A stretch of 64,000 nt of DNA from an uncultured Alphaproteobacteria bacterium (GCA_934229625.1 CAKQDU010000003.1:62001-126000), one strand, 5' to 3'; shown: positions 8,134-17,446, counted from the first letter of the stretch. Notes: generated by a model not told the origin, from the sequence alone. Translations and numbers: made by a program.

Positions 8134-9299
8134 AAAGATGGATACAACATACACCTCAAGAAATAAAAAAACAACTTACTGAAAAAGGTGATTTGTTTAC
8201 AACCCTTTCAAGTTATGCCTATAGCGCAACTCAAAAACATGTAGATCCAGAAAGTGAGATGAATCCGGCAAATTATGCTTCTTTTATGATTGCAAAATTG
8301 CTTAAAGATTATCGAAATCCTGAAAATAAAGCCAAAATGGAAGAAGCCGGTATTGATGATAAATTTATTAAAACTCTAATCCAAGAAGTTGGCTACTCTA
8401 ATCTGGATAATAGCAACAATCCTATTGCAACACACGGCGTTATTGCTGCGGCACTCAAGAATCAGATACACGAAGTCGAAAATTATTTTGAAAAAGAAAA
8501 AATACGTGAAAATAACTTAAAAACTGCAGCTACCATAAGTGAAGAACTTGGTAAAACAGCAGAAAAACGATGGACATGTGGGTATGCAAAACCGCTGGTA
8601 GAAATTGAAGAAATAGCAAATAAATATGGTATCATGCCACGTGAAATAGGCGAACATATTGATTGTGCCGTGTCTGGAAAGGATTTTAAACCTTATCAAA
8701 ATAAACCTGATGAGCTTAATAAAGCGTTTAAGGAATTATATTCTTGTGGTAAAGATCAATTGAATGCTATGGATTATTTTAACCGTGAACGTAAGTTTAA
8801 CGCCACATTCAAAGAAACAATGGATAATTATAATTCCGGACTTGATAGTTATAGGGATGAGCTTCTACAAAAATTAAAACACTTAGGCATCTCTCCTGAT
8901 GAAGCAAAGATGGCTCTCTACGCGCAAAAAGACAAAGAAAGAGAAGCCATGATGGCTGCCGAAAAACAAAAAGAAATTAATAGAAAAGCAGTTATTGAAG
9001 CCAAAGAAAAACAGGCACAAGCCGAGAAAAAAGCTGAACAAGAGCGTTCGGCCGCCGTACAAATTGGCGATTTAATAGTAATATACGACCCTAATAATAA
9101 AAATGAAGAAGGACGTTATAATAATTTTCGCTATTATGCTCGCAATGACGACGGCTCTTTACATTCTGCGTCATTGGACGAAGCTTGCAAACTTGCCAAA
9201 ACACCAATTCCTTATAAACACGAGGCAATTAAAACCGGAGAAAAAATTGACAACGTTGCTCTCTTAAAATCACAAATCAATAAAGGTGCAGAACGTTAA
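8130..9299 (+). CDS. Hypothetical protein with charged coiled-coil segment
   Basis: 389 residues. No signal peptide or TM helix. The N-terminal two thirds look globular and helical; about 275-320 is an Ala/Lys/Glu-rich coiled coil (repeated KEKQAQAEKKAEQ-like heptads), followed by a small beta-containing tail with RYNNFRYYARNDDG. I do not recognise it. The start overlaps the preceding short frame (ATGA), so translation is coupled to it or reached by frameshift. Its stop overlaps the next gene's start (TAATG), so the two genes form an operon. They lie just outside the tRNA-Gln element and may belong to an older accessory insertion. Confidence 0.7.
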   Translation: MKRWIQHTPQEIKKQLTEKGDLFTTLSSYAYSATQKHVDPESEMNPANYASFMIAKLLKDYRNPENKAKMEEAGIDDKFIKTLIQEVGYSNLDNSNNPIATHGVIAAALKNQIHEVENYFEKEKIRENNLKTAATISEELGKTAEKRWTCGYAKPLVEIEEIANKYGIMPREIGEHIDCAVSGKDFKPYQNKPDELNKAFKELYSCGKDQLNAMDYFNRERKFNATFKETMDNYNSGLDSYRDELLQKLKHLGISPDEAKMALYAQKDKEREAMMAAEKQKEINRKAVIEAKEKQAQAEKKAEQERSAAVQIGDLIVIYDPNNKNEEGRYNNFRYYARNDDGSLHSASLDEACKLAKTPIPYKHEAIKTGEKIDNVALLKSQINKGAER

Positions 9300-9811
9300 T
9301 GAACATTCAAGACAAATTAAATGAGTTGCGCAAAATCGTGGGACGGAAAACATCTGCTGAAAATAATGCTAATGCAGATTTATCGAAGGTGCGTCAAGAG
9401 GATAAAACTGAAAGTGATGCCTCAAACAATGTAATTAAGCCTATAGAAATCCCTTGCAAAAATTATACTGATGAAAATGGACATTTTGCATATATTGATG
9501 TCCAAACAGATAAGGTTGTGCATGTGAACTTGGAAAGCGAAAAAATTTATACTGAAGATGAAGTTAATCAATTAAGCTTAAAACAAATTACAGACACTTT
9601 ATCGGATGATTATAAAGAACTGACATGGCAAGATGTTGTAAATATTGATACTTTGTATGATAAATTTAACAGACCTGCATTTACATTGCAAGAAGTTGAA
9701 GATGCCTTAAAGAAAAAAAATAATCGTACAAATACAAATGATGAAACTACAAACAGTGGGGACACAACAACCGAAGAAAAACTTATTAGTCAATGGGGAC
9801 TGCCTTTATAA
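9299..9811 (+). CDS. Hypothetical protein, operon partner of the preceding gene
   Basis: 170 residues, starting inside the stop codon of the previous gene (TAATG) with AAAGGTG upstream. Acidic, Asn/Thr-rich and without TM helices. Residues about 55-140 look folded (YTDENGHFAYIDVQTDKV region), and the tail is low complexity (KKKNNRTNTNDETTNSG). The family is not recognised. The coupling suggests a stoichiometric partner of the 389-residue protein. Confidence 0.65.
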   Translation: MNIQDKLNELRKIVGRKTSAENNANADLSKVRQEDKTESDASNNVIKPIEIPCKNYTDENGHFAYIDVQTDKVVHVNLESEKIYTEDEVNQLSLKQITDTLSDDYKELTWQDVVNIDTLYDKFNRPAFTLQEVEDALKKKNNRTNTNDETTNSGDTTTEEKLISQWGLPL

Positions 9812-9900
9812 AGTTGATAAATTTGTGACGAATCTTTTTTGTTATAAACATCAATTTTATGCTTTTATTTTACAATGACGTAATTTTTTAACAAAAGTAT

Positions 9901-9929
9901 TTGACAAGCAAAAAAAATTGTCTTATTAC
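9901..9929 (+). promoter_or_regulatory. tRNA-Gln promoter
   Basis: TTGACA (9901-9906), 17-bp spacer, TATTAC (9924-9929); the mature tRNA begins 23 nt further on. Confidence 0.65.
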
Positions 9930-9952
9930 TAGCGTGTGTTTTTGAAGACGAT

Positions 9953-10026
9953 TGCTTCATCGTCTAATGGTAGGACAGCGGATTCTGACTCCGTCAATCT
10001 TGGTTCGAGTCCAGGTGAAGCAGCCA
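9953..10026 (+). tRNA. tRNA-Gln(CTG)
   Basis: Acceptor stem TGCTTCA/TGAAGCA, discriminator G and encoded CCA (10024-10026). The anticodon stem-loop GCGGA-TTCTGAC-TCCGT gives anticodon CTG. The T-arm GGTTCGAGTCC is standard. The 3' half serves as the attachment site of the following integrative element. Confidence 0.95.
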
Positions 10027-10051
10027 ATTTGATAATATCTCCCTGATTTTT
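10010..10051 (+). repeat. attL: 42-bp direct repeat at the tRNA-Gln 3' end
   Basis: Identical over 42 bp to 21071-21112. It covers the 3' end of the tRNA from the T-arm through CCA and part of the tRNA terminator. This is the usual layout for a tyrosine-integrase island, in which integration restores the tRNA. Confidence 0.88.
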
Positions 10052-10066
10052 GGGAGATTTTTTTTG
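10037..10066 (+). terminator. tRNA-Gln terminator
   Basis: Arms ATCTCCC/GGGAGAT with an 8-nt loop, followed by eight T residues. A slightly decayed copy lies at the right end of the island. Confidence 0.85.
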
Positions 10067-10198
10067 TAATTTTTCTAAAAAACAGCAAAAAAACGGCTGA
10101 TACACTATAGTGATACACCAAAGGAATTTTCAGCACTTCCCCCTGTTTTATGTTTTTATGAATCACCGCAATACTTATCCACAGAAAAGGATTGCATT

Positions 10199-11968
10199 TT
10201 GAACGGTCATTCGGGATTATATTTAAGAGGCTCAAACTATTATTTCAGAGGCAAGATTCCAACATATCTGCATTATCTTGCTCCTACAAAATATATCTTA
10301 CATTCTCTAAAAACTAACAATTACCGGAAAGCAGTGATTGAATGTCGCAAAGAAAGTTATAAACTGGGCATAGAAATAGAACTTTTAGGGAATATTGATA
10401 TGCTTATCAAAAGTGGACGAATTGTTTTAGATAAGTCGGACATAGACAATATAATCATTTATAAACTGAATCAACTTACCGAAGATTTAGAAAACAATTA
10501 TGATGATATTATGCTAAAACAATATGATAAGAATAAAACGCTCGTTTTCAAAGATATTAAAGATGATGAACTAACGCAAAATAAAAAAGACGCGCAAAAT
10601 ATTGAAGGTGTCTTTAAAGAATATATTACAGACTTAAAGGACAGACCTGGTACCCACCATAATGTTATTAAGCAAATCAATAAGATACTTAAAGACAATA
10701 TATCTCTGATGAACGATATTTCCGAAATAAAAAGTACGCAAAAAGAATTATATAGTGCTATGCGTGGTGTCGACAAATACATCAATGATATGTTTAACTG
10801 TATGGAAAATGATGCCAATCAAAACACTTGGACACATCCGCGCGTAAAAGATTGTATTGCCATTATGAATGCGCAAAAAAGTGAACAATGCAAAAATAAC
10901 GCCTTTAAAACACCTTGGAAAGATGTGTTTGCCGAATATTTACTGACAAAAAAGCGGCAATCAATCAAACAATTAAATGAGAAAAGCCTGAAGAAAGAAG
11001 AAACTTGCATTGATACTTGTTTTAAACTTGTAAAGAAAAGTTATGTTGAAGACTTGAATTACAAAGATTGCAAAAAGGTTTCCAGAGACATTTTTAATCT
11101 TCCGAAAAAATGGGAAGAAAAGAGCCTCAAAAAAGGCATATCATTAGAGGAGATGTTAGCACAAGAAAATGAAGACCACATTTCATATTCCACCGCCAAA
11201 GGATACTTAATAATATTCCGAAACTTTTTAATTTATTGCAAGAAAAATCACTATATTGATACAGTATTATATGAAGAAGTTGATATTCCAAAGCCTAAAG
11301 ATAAGCATTGCAGAGCCGGATTTAGCGAAAATGAACTAATTAAAATATTTAACCCTAAAACATATCCGAAAAGGATTAGTATTGATAGGTTCCATAATTT
11401 CTACATTCCGTTAATAGCCCTTTATTCCGGTATGAGATTGGGAGAAATCTGTCAACTCTATGTTTCTGATGTGGTAAAATACGGCAAAAATCTATACTAT
11501 TTTAATATTACAGATGAAAGAAAAGACCAACATTTAAAAACAAAGCAATCAAAACGAATCGTTCCAGTACATCCGATGCTTTTGAGTATGGGATTTTTAG
11601 ATTTAATAAAACAAGCCAAAGAAAAGCAAGAAGAACGGATATTCTATAAACTGAAATACTCTGTCAAGAATCACTATGTCAATGCTGTCAGCAACTGGTT
11701 TCAATATTATAGCAAGAAGATTGGAATTGATGACCCTGACAAAGTATTTCACAGTTTTAGGCATACGGCAAAACAACATTTAAGGGATTGTGGCGTTCCG
11801 CAGGAATATCAAAATGCCCTTTGCGGGTGGAAAGGTACCGACACCGGAGAAACCTCATACGGTGGAAATGTCCCGTTTGAAAAACTATATGAGTATATTT
11901 CTATGCTACAATATCCATTTTTAGAAAAGACACTAAAGAAATTAAAGAAACAGAATAAAATCAAATAA
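10199..11968 (+). CDS. Tyrosine-type site-specific integrase
   Basis: 589 residues from a TTG at 10199 with AAAAGG about 8 nt upstream. The C-terminal catalytic domain shows the tyrosine-recombinase set: Arg in YSGMRLGEICQL (about 412-423), Lys near the TKQSKR segment, H-x-x-R in FHSFRHTAKQHL (about 521-532) and a late Tyr in the ETSYGGNVP region (about 554) followed by a helical tail. The N-terminal half contains DUF6538-like and SAM-like core-binding regions (YLRGSNYYFRGKIP at the start). It cuts and joins DNA at the tRNA-Gln attachment site 150 bp upstream. Two direct TGATACAC copies at 10098-10118 in its leader may be arm-type binding sites. Confidence 0.9.
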   Translation: MNGHSGLYLRGSNYYFRGKIPTYLHYLAPTKYILHSLKTNNYRKAVIECRKESYKLGIEIELLGNIDMLIKSGRIVLDKSDIDNIIIYKLNQLTEDLENNYDDIMLKQYDKNKTLVFKDIKDDELTQNKKDAQNIEGVFKEYITDLKDRPGTHHNVIKQINKILKDNISLMNDISEIKSTQKELYSAMRGVDKYINDMFNCMENDANQNTWTHPRVKDCIAIMNAQKSEQCKNNAFKTPWKDVFAEYLLTKKRQSIKQLNEKSLKKEETCIDTCFKLVKKSYVEDLNYKDCKKVSRDIFNLPKKWEEKSLKKGISLEEMLAQENEDHISYSTAKGYLIIFRNFLIYCKKNHYIDTVLYEEVDIPKPKDKHCRAGFSENELIKIFNPKTYPKRISIDRFHNFYIPLIALYSGMRLGEICQLYVSDVVKYGKNLYYFNITDERKDQHLKTKQSKRIVPVHPMLLSMGFLDLIKQAKEKQEERIFYKLKYSVKNHYVNAVSNWFQYYSKKIGIDDPDKVFHSFRHTAKQHLRDCGVPQEYQNALCGWKGTDTGETSYGGNVPFEKLYEYISMLQYPFLEKTLKKLKKQNKIK

Positions 11969-12023
11969 TAATTTATTGATTGTTCAGGATTAAAATTCTT
12001 TAAGGAAGAAATTTTCCCAAATA

Positions 12024-14342
12024 TCATTTTTTAATTTCAAAAGAATATATGGCATTTTGTTCATATATAATATCTAAAAAAGATGACATTGTTATAGATA
12101 TTTCTTTATTTGTTGTATATTCAGGATTAAATAAATCATCAAATTTTTTATCACCCTTTAACTCTATTTCTTTTACTTTCATATCTTTTACACCTGTTTT
12201 GCATAAACTAACTTTACTTTTATCAATAAATAAAATTGTATTTTTTTTAGCAAAATTTTTATGAAATAAATAATCATCTTTACTAACGTTTATTGTTCCA
12301 TTTCCAATTTTTATTTTCTCCGCTCCTATCGGTGCATCATTCATAATTATTCGTTCTATTGGAAAGGCTTTTAATAAAATAGCCTTAGCAGCACTAAAGT
12401 TGGTTATAATACAATAATCCGATAAATTTTGTGCTGTAATTTCATCAACTGATGAAATTTTTTTTGATATACTTCGTAATTTTTGAAAAAGTTGCCCATA
12501 CATTTTTTCTTCTAACATACGATATATTTGTTGTTCAAAATCATCATATACTATCAAACGCCCTTTTTCTTTAGTTATTGTAATATTTCCTAAAGCCATT
12601 TTGAGAGCAATTGCAGGTATTTCTTTTTTAACTCCAAATATCCTATTTATAACATTGTCTGGCACTAAAGCATCATACAAATCTTGTTTCAACTCTTTAA
12701 TTTCAGATATTTGTTTTTGAGATAATTTTGAGTTCAAAATATTTTTTCTTCTCATATCCATTTTTTGATGTAATAAGATGATTTGGCCTATTATATAATT
12801 TTTATAACTATCATTTATTTGAAATGTACTTACAAGTTCTTCATTAGAAAAGAAATCATCCAGAATTTTTTTTATTTTTTCTATATTATTTAAATAGTTA
12901 AAAAATAACTCTTCATTAGTTAAATGATTAACAAAATCTTGAGAACTATTAGAATATCTACTTATTTCAGTTTGTATATATTGTTGTCTAAAATCATTAA
13001 CATTCAATTGTTTTAATTTATCCATTTTATCTTTTGCATTACACAAAAAAATGAATAGTGTATAAAATATATATCTTTCCGATTGTTGATTTTTACTAAA
13101 TACCTGATTCTGAGAAAATGAAGAATCTTTGCATAAATAACAATTAAATATTTCATCAATATAACGAGGCATTTGCGGGAAACTATATTCGGAATGATTT
13201 TCTTTAGGTGTTTCATAATACATATAATCGTATGCTTCCTTATACTTACCTTTATATATTAAATATGAAATTATTTGAGTATTCAACTTCAACATCTGTA
13301 TTTTATCTATTTCGTCAGAATGTATATAATTCTTTATAATATCTTGCCACAATGTTAGTAAACTAAACGGAAAATTATCGTCAATTAGTACTGTAATTAC
13401 TTGAAAAACTATCACATTTGGGTGCATAAGTTTTCTATTTACATTATCTATAATATTAGGAAAAACATTTTTGTAATATTTATTCAGAATATAATAAAAA
13501 TCAAATAATGATATTATATCATCATGTGAAATATTACATTTATCTAATTTATACATAAATTTTTGTACACAACTTTTTATAATTGCGTCTTCAACATAAA
13601 ATGAATTTGTATGCTTCCACTTTAATAACGCGTTATCTAATAATTCATATTGCATAGTAAAAATAATATTTGCAATTTCTTGTTTAGATAAATTAACCCC
13701 ACGTTGAAAAATATAAGTCATAATTTCCAATGGTCTAAAGAGATATTCATTTTCTCTATTTAAGCATACAAAATTATGCTCAAATTTATGCTCATTCCAA
13801 CTAATATTGTTTTTAAATATATCGTATATATATGTAGTAGCGGTCGTAAACAAACTTAAATCGTCTTGATATTGTATTGAGTGAATAGCAATCATTTGTA
13901 ATAATTCTAAATCTTCATTTTTTGCATCAGGTGTTAATACAATATTTTTCACTTTGAAGATTTCTTCAGGATTATTGTAATATTGATATAAGATTCTAAA
14001 AGAATAATAACTGAAACATATACTAAATATAGAAAATATAAAGTTTGGTATCAGTATCAATATATAATATTCACTATCCAATAAAGGCAATAATATTATA
14101 GAAAATAAATTTATAATTAAAGTAGATGTAATAAACTGAAAGTAATAATGTATATAAAATTTTTTATCTAATTTTGTTATAAAAATTTGCGATATATCTT
14201 TAAGACTTTTTGTCGTTTCAAATATTTTAGGATAAACAAAAGCAACTAACCCAATATTGATAGTTAATAAGGCTGTTAATATAGTTAAAATATCATCTAA
14301 AGAAATCACAGATTGATTTTCATAAAATAGTTGAATTGACAT
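12024..14342 (-). CDS. Large unknown protein with N-terminal membrane helices
   Basis: 772 residues from the ATG at 14342, with AGG about 8 nt upstream. Three hydrophobic helices lie near residues 18-38, 68-90 and 95-118; the remaining roughly 650 residues are Lys/Asn-rich and mostly helical. No Walker, nuclease or protease motif is visible. GC content is clearly lower than in the core genes, a sign of transfer. It lies inside the island between the integrase (convergent) and the DUF262 gene (same strand, 110-bp gap). Its position next to a restriction-like pair makes a membrane-linked defence role plausible, but the sequence does not show a function. Confidence 0.6.
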   Translation of the reverse strand: MSIQLFYENQSVISLDDILTILTALLTINIGLVAFVYPKIFETTKSLKDISQIFITKLDKKFYIHYYFQFITSTLIINLFSIILLPLLDSEYYILILIPNFIFSIFSICFSYYSFRILYQYYNNPEEIFKVKNIVLTPDAKNEDLELLQMIAIHSIQYQDDLSLFTTATTYIYDIFKNNISWNEHKFEHNFVCLNRENEYLFRPLEIMTYIFQRGVNLSKQEIANIIFTMQYELLDNALLKWKHTNSFYVEDAIIKSCVQKFMYKLDKCNISHDDIISLFDFYYILNKYYKNVFPNIIDNVNRKLMHPNVIVFQVITVLIDDNFPFSLLTLWQDIIKNYIHSDEIDKIQMLKLNTQIISYLIYKGKYKEAYDYMYYETPKENHSEYSFPQMPRYIDEIFNCYLCKDSSFSQNQVFSKNQQSERYIFYTLFIFLCNAKDKMDKLKQLNVNDFRQQYIQTEISRYSNSSQDFVNHLTNEELFFNYLNNIEKIKKILDDFFSNEELVSTFQINDSYKNYIIGQIILLHQKMDMRRKNILNSKLSQKQISEIKELKQDLYDALVPDNVINRIFGVKKEIPAIALKMALGNITITKEKGRLIVYDDFEQQIYRMLEEKMYGQLFQKLRSISKKISSVDEITAQNLSDYCIITNFSAAKAILLKAFPIERIIMNDAPIGAEKIKIGNGTINVSKDDYLFHKNFAKKNTILFIDKSKVSLCKTGVKDMKVKEIELKGDKKFDDLFNPEYTTNKEISITMSSFLDIIYEQNAIYSFEIKK

Positions 14343-14451
14343 TTGCAAACCTGTATTATTATTTAATCCTATTACATAATATAAAAAAACACCACCTATA
14401 CAAGCAACAGGTAATGTTTTTTAACAAATATCTTTTTATTTTACTTAAATT

Positions 14452-15552
14452 CTACACATCACTTTTGCGTCGGTTGCAGTCTCGGCATAACATTTGGCAA
14501 TTATCTATTGTTGTATGTCCACCTTTTGCGTACGGCGTAATGTGGTCTGCTTCCATTTCTGAAATATCAAAATGCTTGCCGCACTTTTTACAATTTCCGT
14601 TTTGCCTTTCATAGACAGTTCTTTTTTCACTATCCTTAAATGCTCTAATACTTAAACATTTTTCATCGCCCGACAGCACATATTCATATATACCCTTTTT
14701 AGAAGTTATCTCATCAAATTCATCTTTCATAAGTGTAGAAATCTGTTCTTCAATTTTTTTAGGGTCTAAATCTGCATCTTTATACTTGTTATATAACAGT
14801 CCCCACTTTTGACCTTTCATCTCTTTTCGGTATTTAGTGAAGATTGTTTCTATCCAATTTATTACTGATTGATAATATTCTTTAAGTTCTCTGGCTGTAT
14901 GCTCTTGTTGGTGTATTCCCATATAATCATCAATAGATTTAATGCCGTCTCTTTGCCTTATCCAATCTAAAACAGTTTCCAGATAGTCTTGCCTTATTGG
15001 TGTGCCGGTCATATATTTTTCACCAATTTTATACGCTATGCAATTAGACTTACTAAAATATTTTTTAGCATCACTTAACCATTCACCGGTAAAGATAGCG
15101 TTTCTTAATTCTTGGTCAGTTAATTCTATTCCGGCAATATTGATTATTTTAAACCAATCCAATTTTTCACTATCCTTTCCCTCGCAAATATAAACCATCA
15201 ATTCATAGTCCAATATTTTATCTTGTTCATCATTTTGCAGAGTATAGAAAAATTTACCATCTACAGAGAAATTACCTTCTAAATATTCGCAAATACTTAT
15301 TGTTCGCTGCTGACCGTCAAGGAGTTCATAAGTACCATCTTCATTTAGACACCAATACATAACATTTAGAGGGAAACCTTTTTTGACAGTATTGATTACT
15401 TCTATCTTATTTTTATCGCCATAAATATATTCTCTTTGGTATTTTGGTCTGATATTTAATTTGCCGCTATAACCGACAACCCCTTCTTCATCATTGTTTA
15501 TATAACCGTCATAAACATCTCTGATTTTGATTCTGTGTAATTCAATCTTCAT
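14452..15552 (-). CDS. DUF262 (ParB-like) and HNH endonuclease protein
   Basis: 366 residues, with AAGGA about 9 nt before the ATG. The N-terminal DUF262/GmrS-like domain has RPKYQREYIYG (about 36-46) and the diagnostic DGQQR box (LLDGQQRTIS, about 77-86). The C-terminus is an HNH/McrA-type nuclease: CKKCGKHF (about 325-332), ADHITPYAKGGH (about 339-350) and NCQMLCRDCNRRKSD at the end, which binds a metal through the Cys pairs. DUF262 proteins such as GmrSD are NTP-dependent restriction enzymes, and HNH variants occur in defence loci. It starts right after the methyltransferase stop, so the two are co-translated as an R-M-like pair. Confidence 0.85.
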   Translation of the reverse strand: MKIELHRIKIRDVYDGYINNDEEGVVGYSGKLNIRPKYQREYIYGDKNKIEVINTVKKGFPLNVMYWCLNEDGTYELLDGQQRTISICEYLEGNFSVDGKFFYTLQNDEQDKILDYELMVYICEGKDSEKLDWFKIINIAGIELTDQELRNAIFTGEWLSDAKKYFSKSNCIAYKIGEKYMTGTPIRQDYLETVLDWIRQRDGIKSIDDYMGIHQQEHTARELKEYYQSVINWIETIFTKYRKEMKGQKWGLLYNKYKDADLDPKKIEEQISTLMKDEFDEITSKKGIYEYVLSGDEKCLSIRAFKDSEKRTVYERQNGNCKKCGKHFDISEMEADHITPYAKGGHTTIDNCQMLCRDCNRRKSDV

Positions 15553-15553
15553 A

Positions 15554-16642
15554 TTATTTTTTCCTTCTAATTAAAACTCTGGCGTAAATGCTTGAATATA
15601 ATTCCCCTGTTTCTACATCTTTAAATGCTGGCGTTTTATCTTTAATTTGATTAAATTTTCTATAAAGAGTACCTTTCGCATTATATGTGAATTTTCCTGT
15701 CCCATTTCCATTTTTATCTAATATTTCCATCTTTTTATTATTAGTAAATTCGCAACTTCCAACTATTCCTAAATCAACAATTTCAAATTGGTCAGGACTA
15801 TACTTATCTAAAAATGTAATAGGTACCCCCATCACTCCATCATAATCCATAGGTATATCACTTGTTTTATCTACATTGATAGCATTATAATTTTCGTAAT
15901 GAGGATATTCTTCCGGTGTATATTTTTTATATAAATCTAAATCTTCGTGTCTTTTTGTTGTTTCAATATTTGTATACCATACAACACCTGAAACACGAAT
16001 CATTCCTTCTTTATGGTCTCCGGCTGTTGCATAATCTTCATAATATGGATTGATAAAATGTCCTGCACCACCTTTAAAGCCATATCCTAACCATATCTTG
16101 TTTTCTTTTATAAGTTTGAATATTTCCCTATATGTAATAGCATTTTGATGTCCTATAATTAAAAATTTTTTATTATATTTAATCAACTGTTCTACATACT
16201 CTCTAAACAATGAAAATGGTGGATTTGTAATAACAACATCTGCTTCTTTTAATAATTCAATACATTCATCACTTCTAAAATCACCATCACCCTTTAGAGA
16301 CTTAACGCCAATTTCTTCTATATCAGGTACCCTGTTGCTATTTTTATCACCATAATATTCCAAATATACCGCTTGTTCGCTGTCATTTTGAGAAAATAAA
16401 TCCATATTTTTGTTTTTATAACAAGTAGTAATCAGTTTTTTCAAACCTAAATGTTCAAAAGAATAACTGAAATAATGAAAAAAATTACTAACCCGCGGGT
16501 CATCACAATTACATAAAACAGTCTTGCCTTTTAAAAATGATTTGTAATGTTTCAGTTCATTTTCAATATCACAAAGTTGAGTATAAAACTCATCTTTTTT
16601 ATTTCTTTTCGCTTGTTTTAAATTGTCATTTGCCATCTTCAT
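15554..16642 (-). CDS. EcoRI-family adenine-specific DNA methyltransferase
   Basis: 362 residues. It begins with the family's KRNKKDEFYTQ segment (about 12-22). Motif IV reads NPPF (about 139-142, VVITNPPFSLF), and a CNCDDPRVSNFF segment (about 44-55) stands in the AdoMet-binding region. This is the MT-EcoRI family, which adds a methyl group to N6 of adenine; the target sequence cannot be read from the protein. An ATG at 16636 is an alternative start. The start codon touches the left arm of a 15-bp inverted repeat, so expression probably depends on the orientation of the segment beyond it. The DUF262-HNH nuclease follows without a gap. Confidence 0.88.
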   Translation of the reverse strand: MKMANDNLKQAKRNKKDEFYTQLCDIENELKHYKSFLKGKTVLCNCDDPRVSNFFHYFSYSFEHLGLKKLITTCYKNKNMDLFSQNDSEQAVYLEYYGDKNSNRVPDIEEIGVKSLKGDGDFRSDECIELLKEADVVITNPPFSLFREYVEQLIKYNKKFLIIGHQNAITYREIFKLIKENKIWLGYGFKGGAGHFINPYYEDYATAGDHKEGMIRVSGVVWYTNIETTKRHEDLDLYKKYTPEEYPHYENYNAINVDKTSDIPMDYDGVMGVPITFLDKYSPDQFEIVDLGIVGSCEFTNNKKMEILDKNGNGTGKFTYNAKGTLYRKFNQIKDKTPAFKDVETGELYSSIYARVLIRRKK

Positions 16643-16799
16643 AAATGTCCGTTTATGAAGACATTCAAATAAGTATTTTTAATATCTTTATTTGAATCTT
16701 TGGAACAGCACGGATTTCCTCAGATTTATTTTATTCTTGCAACTAAATTGCTATGTGTTATTATGCTAAAAAATTTATATCAACTAAACGGACATCTAT
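16641..16799. repeat. Inverted arms of a candidate invertible promoter segment
   Basis: Arms ATAAATGTCCGTTTA (16641-16655) and its inverse TAAACGGACATCTAT (16785-16799), 14 of 15 matching. They enclose 129 bp between a divergent methyltransferase and a serine invertase. The enclosed DNA holds one clear promoter pointing right, and an AT-rich inverted repeat with 10-bp arms ATTCAAATAA (16663-16672 and 16688-16697). Confidence 0.6.
16737..16764 (+). promoter_or_regulatory. Promoter inside the candidate invertible segment
   Basis: TTGCAA, 16-bp spacer, TATTAT. In this orientation it fires across the right arm into the invertase gene. Inverted, it would start about 25 nt ahead of the methyltransferase ATG. 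Confidence 0.6.
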
Positions 16800-16849
16800 T
16801 TTATATAGTCTTTTGATAAATACTTATGTAATATCAAAGGATTATTAAA

Positions 16850-17446
16850 ATGATTTATTCTTACATTAGAGTCAGTTCAGACCAGCAAAATTGCGCCAAT
16901 CAAAAATATGAGGTGGAATGTTATGCCGCTAAAAATAACATAACCATTAATGAGTACATTGAAGAAACAATATCTTCCAGAAAACCGCTTAAAGACAGAA
17001 AATTAGGCAAATTATTAAATAAACTTTCAAAAGGAGATATTGTTATCAGTACCGAAATATCCAGACTTGGGCGAAATATGTTAGAGGTTATGGGAATTTT
17101 ACAAACTTGTTTAGAAAAAGATTGTGAGATAATAACCATAAAAGAAAACTATCATCTTGGGGCGGATATTCAGTCCAAAGTTTTGGCGTTTGCATTTTCT
17201 CTTGCCGCTGAAATTGAGCGTCAACTTATTTCTCAACGCACAAAGGAATGCCTTAAACGCTTAAAAAATGAGGGTAAACATCTTGGCAGACCTTATGGTT
17301 TTACATACAAAAAACTAAAAAAGAAACACAATAAGATAATTGATTTACTTAATAAAAAAGTATCCAAAGCGGAAATTGCTCGGCTGATGGGGTGTTCGTG
17401 GGCAACATTGCATAGATACATTAAAGAATGCTGTATAATCTCTTAG
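16850..17446 (+). CDS. Mpi-type serine DNA invertase
   Basis: 198 residues, with AAAGGA upstream. The N-terminal resolvase/invertase domain begins MIYSYIRVSSDQQ with catalytic Ser at about 9-10. It continues with EETISSRKPLKDRKLG, SEISRLGRNMLEVM (about 64-77) and IERQLISQRTKE, then a C-terminal helix-turn-helix (SKAEIARLMGCSWATLHRYI). This matches the master-invertase (Mpi) branch known in Bacteroides, whose members flip many promoters. Its promoter lies in an inverted-repeat-flanked segment directly upstream. Its stop overlaps the stop of the convergent resolvase by 4 bp. Confidence 0.88.
   Translation: MIYSYIRVSSDQQNCANQKYEVECYAAKNNITINEYIEETISSRKPLKDRKLGKLLNKLSKGDIVISTEISRLGRNMLEVMGILQTCLEKDCEIITIKENYHLGADIQSKVLAFAFSLAAEIERQLISQRTKECLKRLKNEGKHLGRPYGFTYKKLKKKHNKIIDLLNKKVSKAEIARLMGCSWATLHRYIKECCIIS

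Noticed and set aside
10098..10118. Two TGATACAC copies as a second attachment site
   Set aside because: Only 8 bp, and inside the element; at most integrase or excisionase arm sites. The 42-bp repeats already explain the ends.
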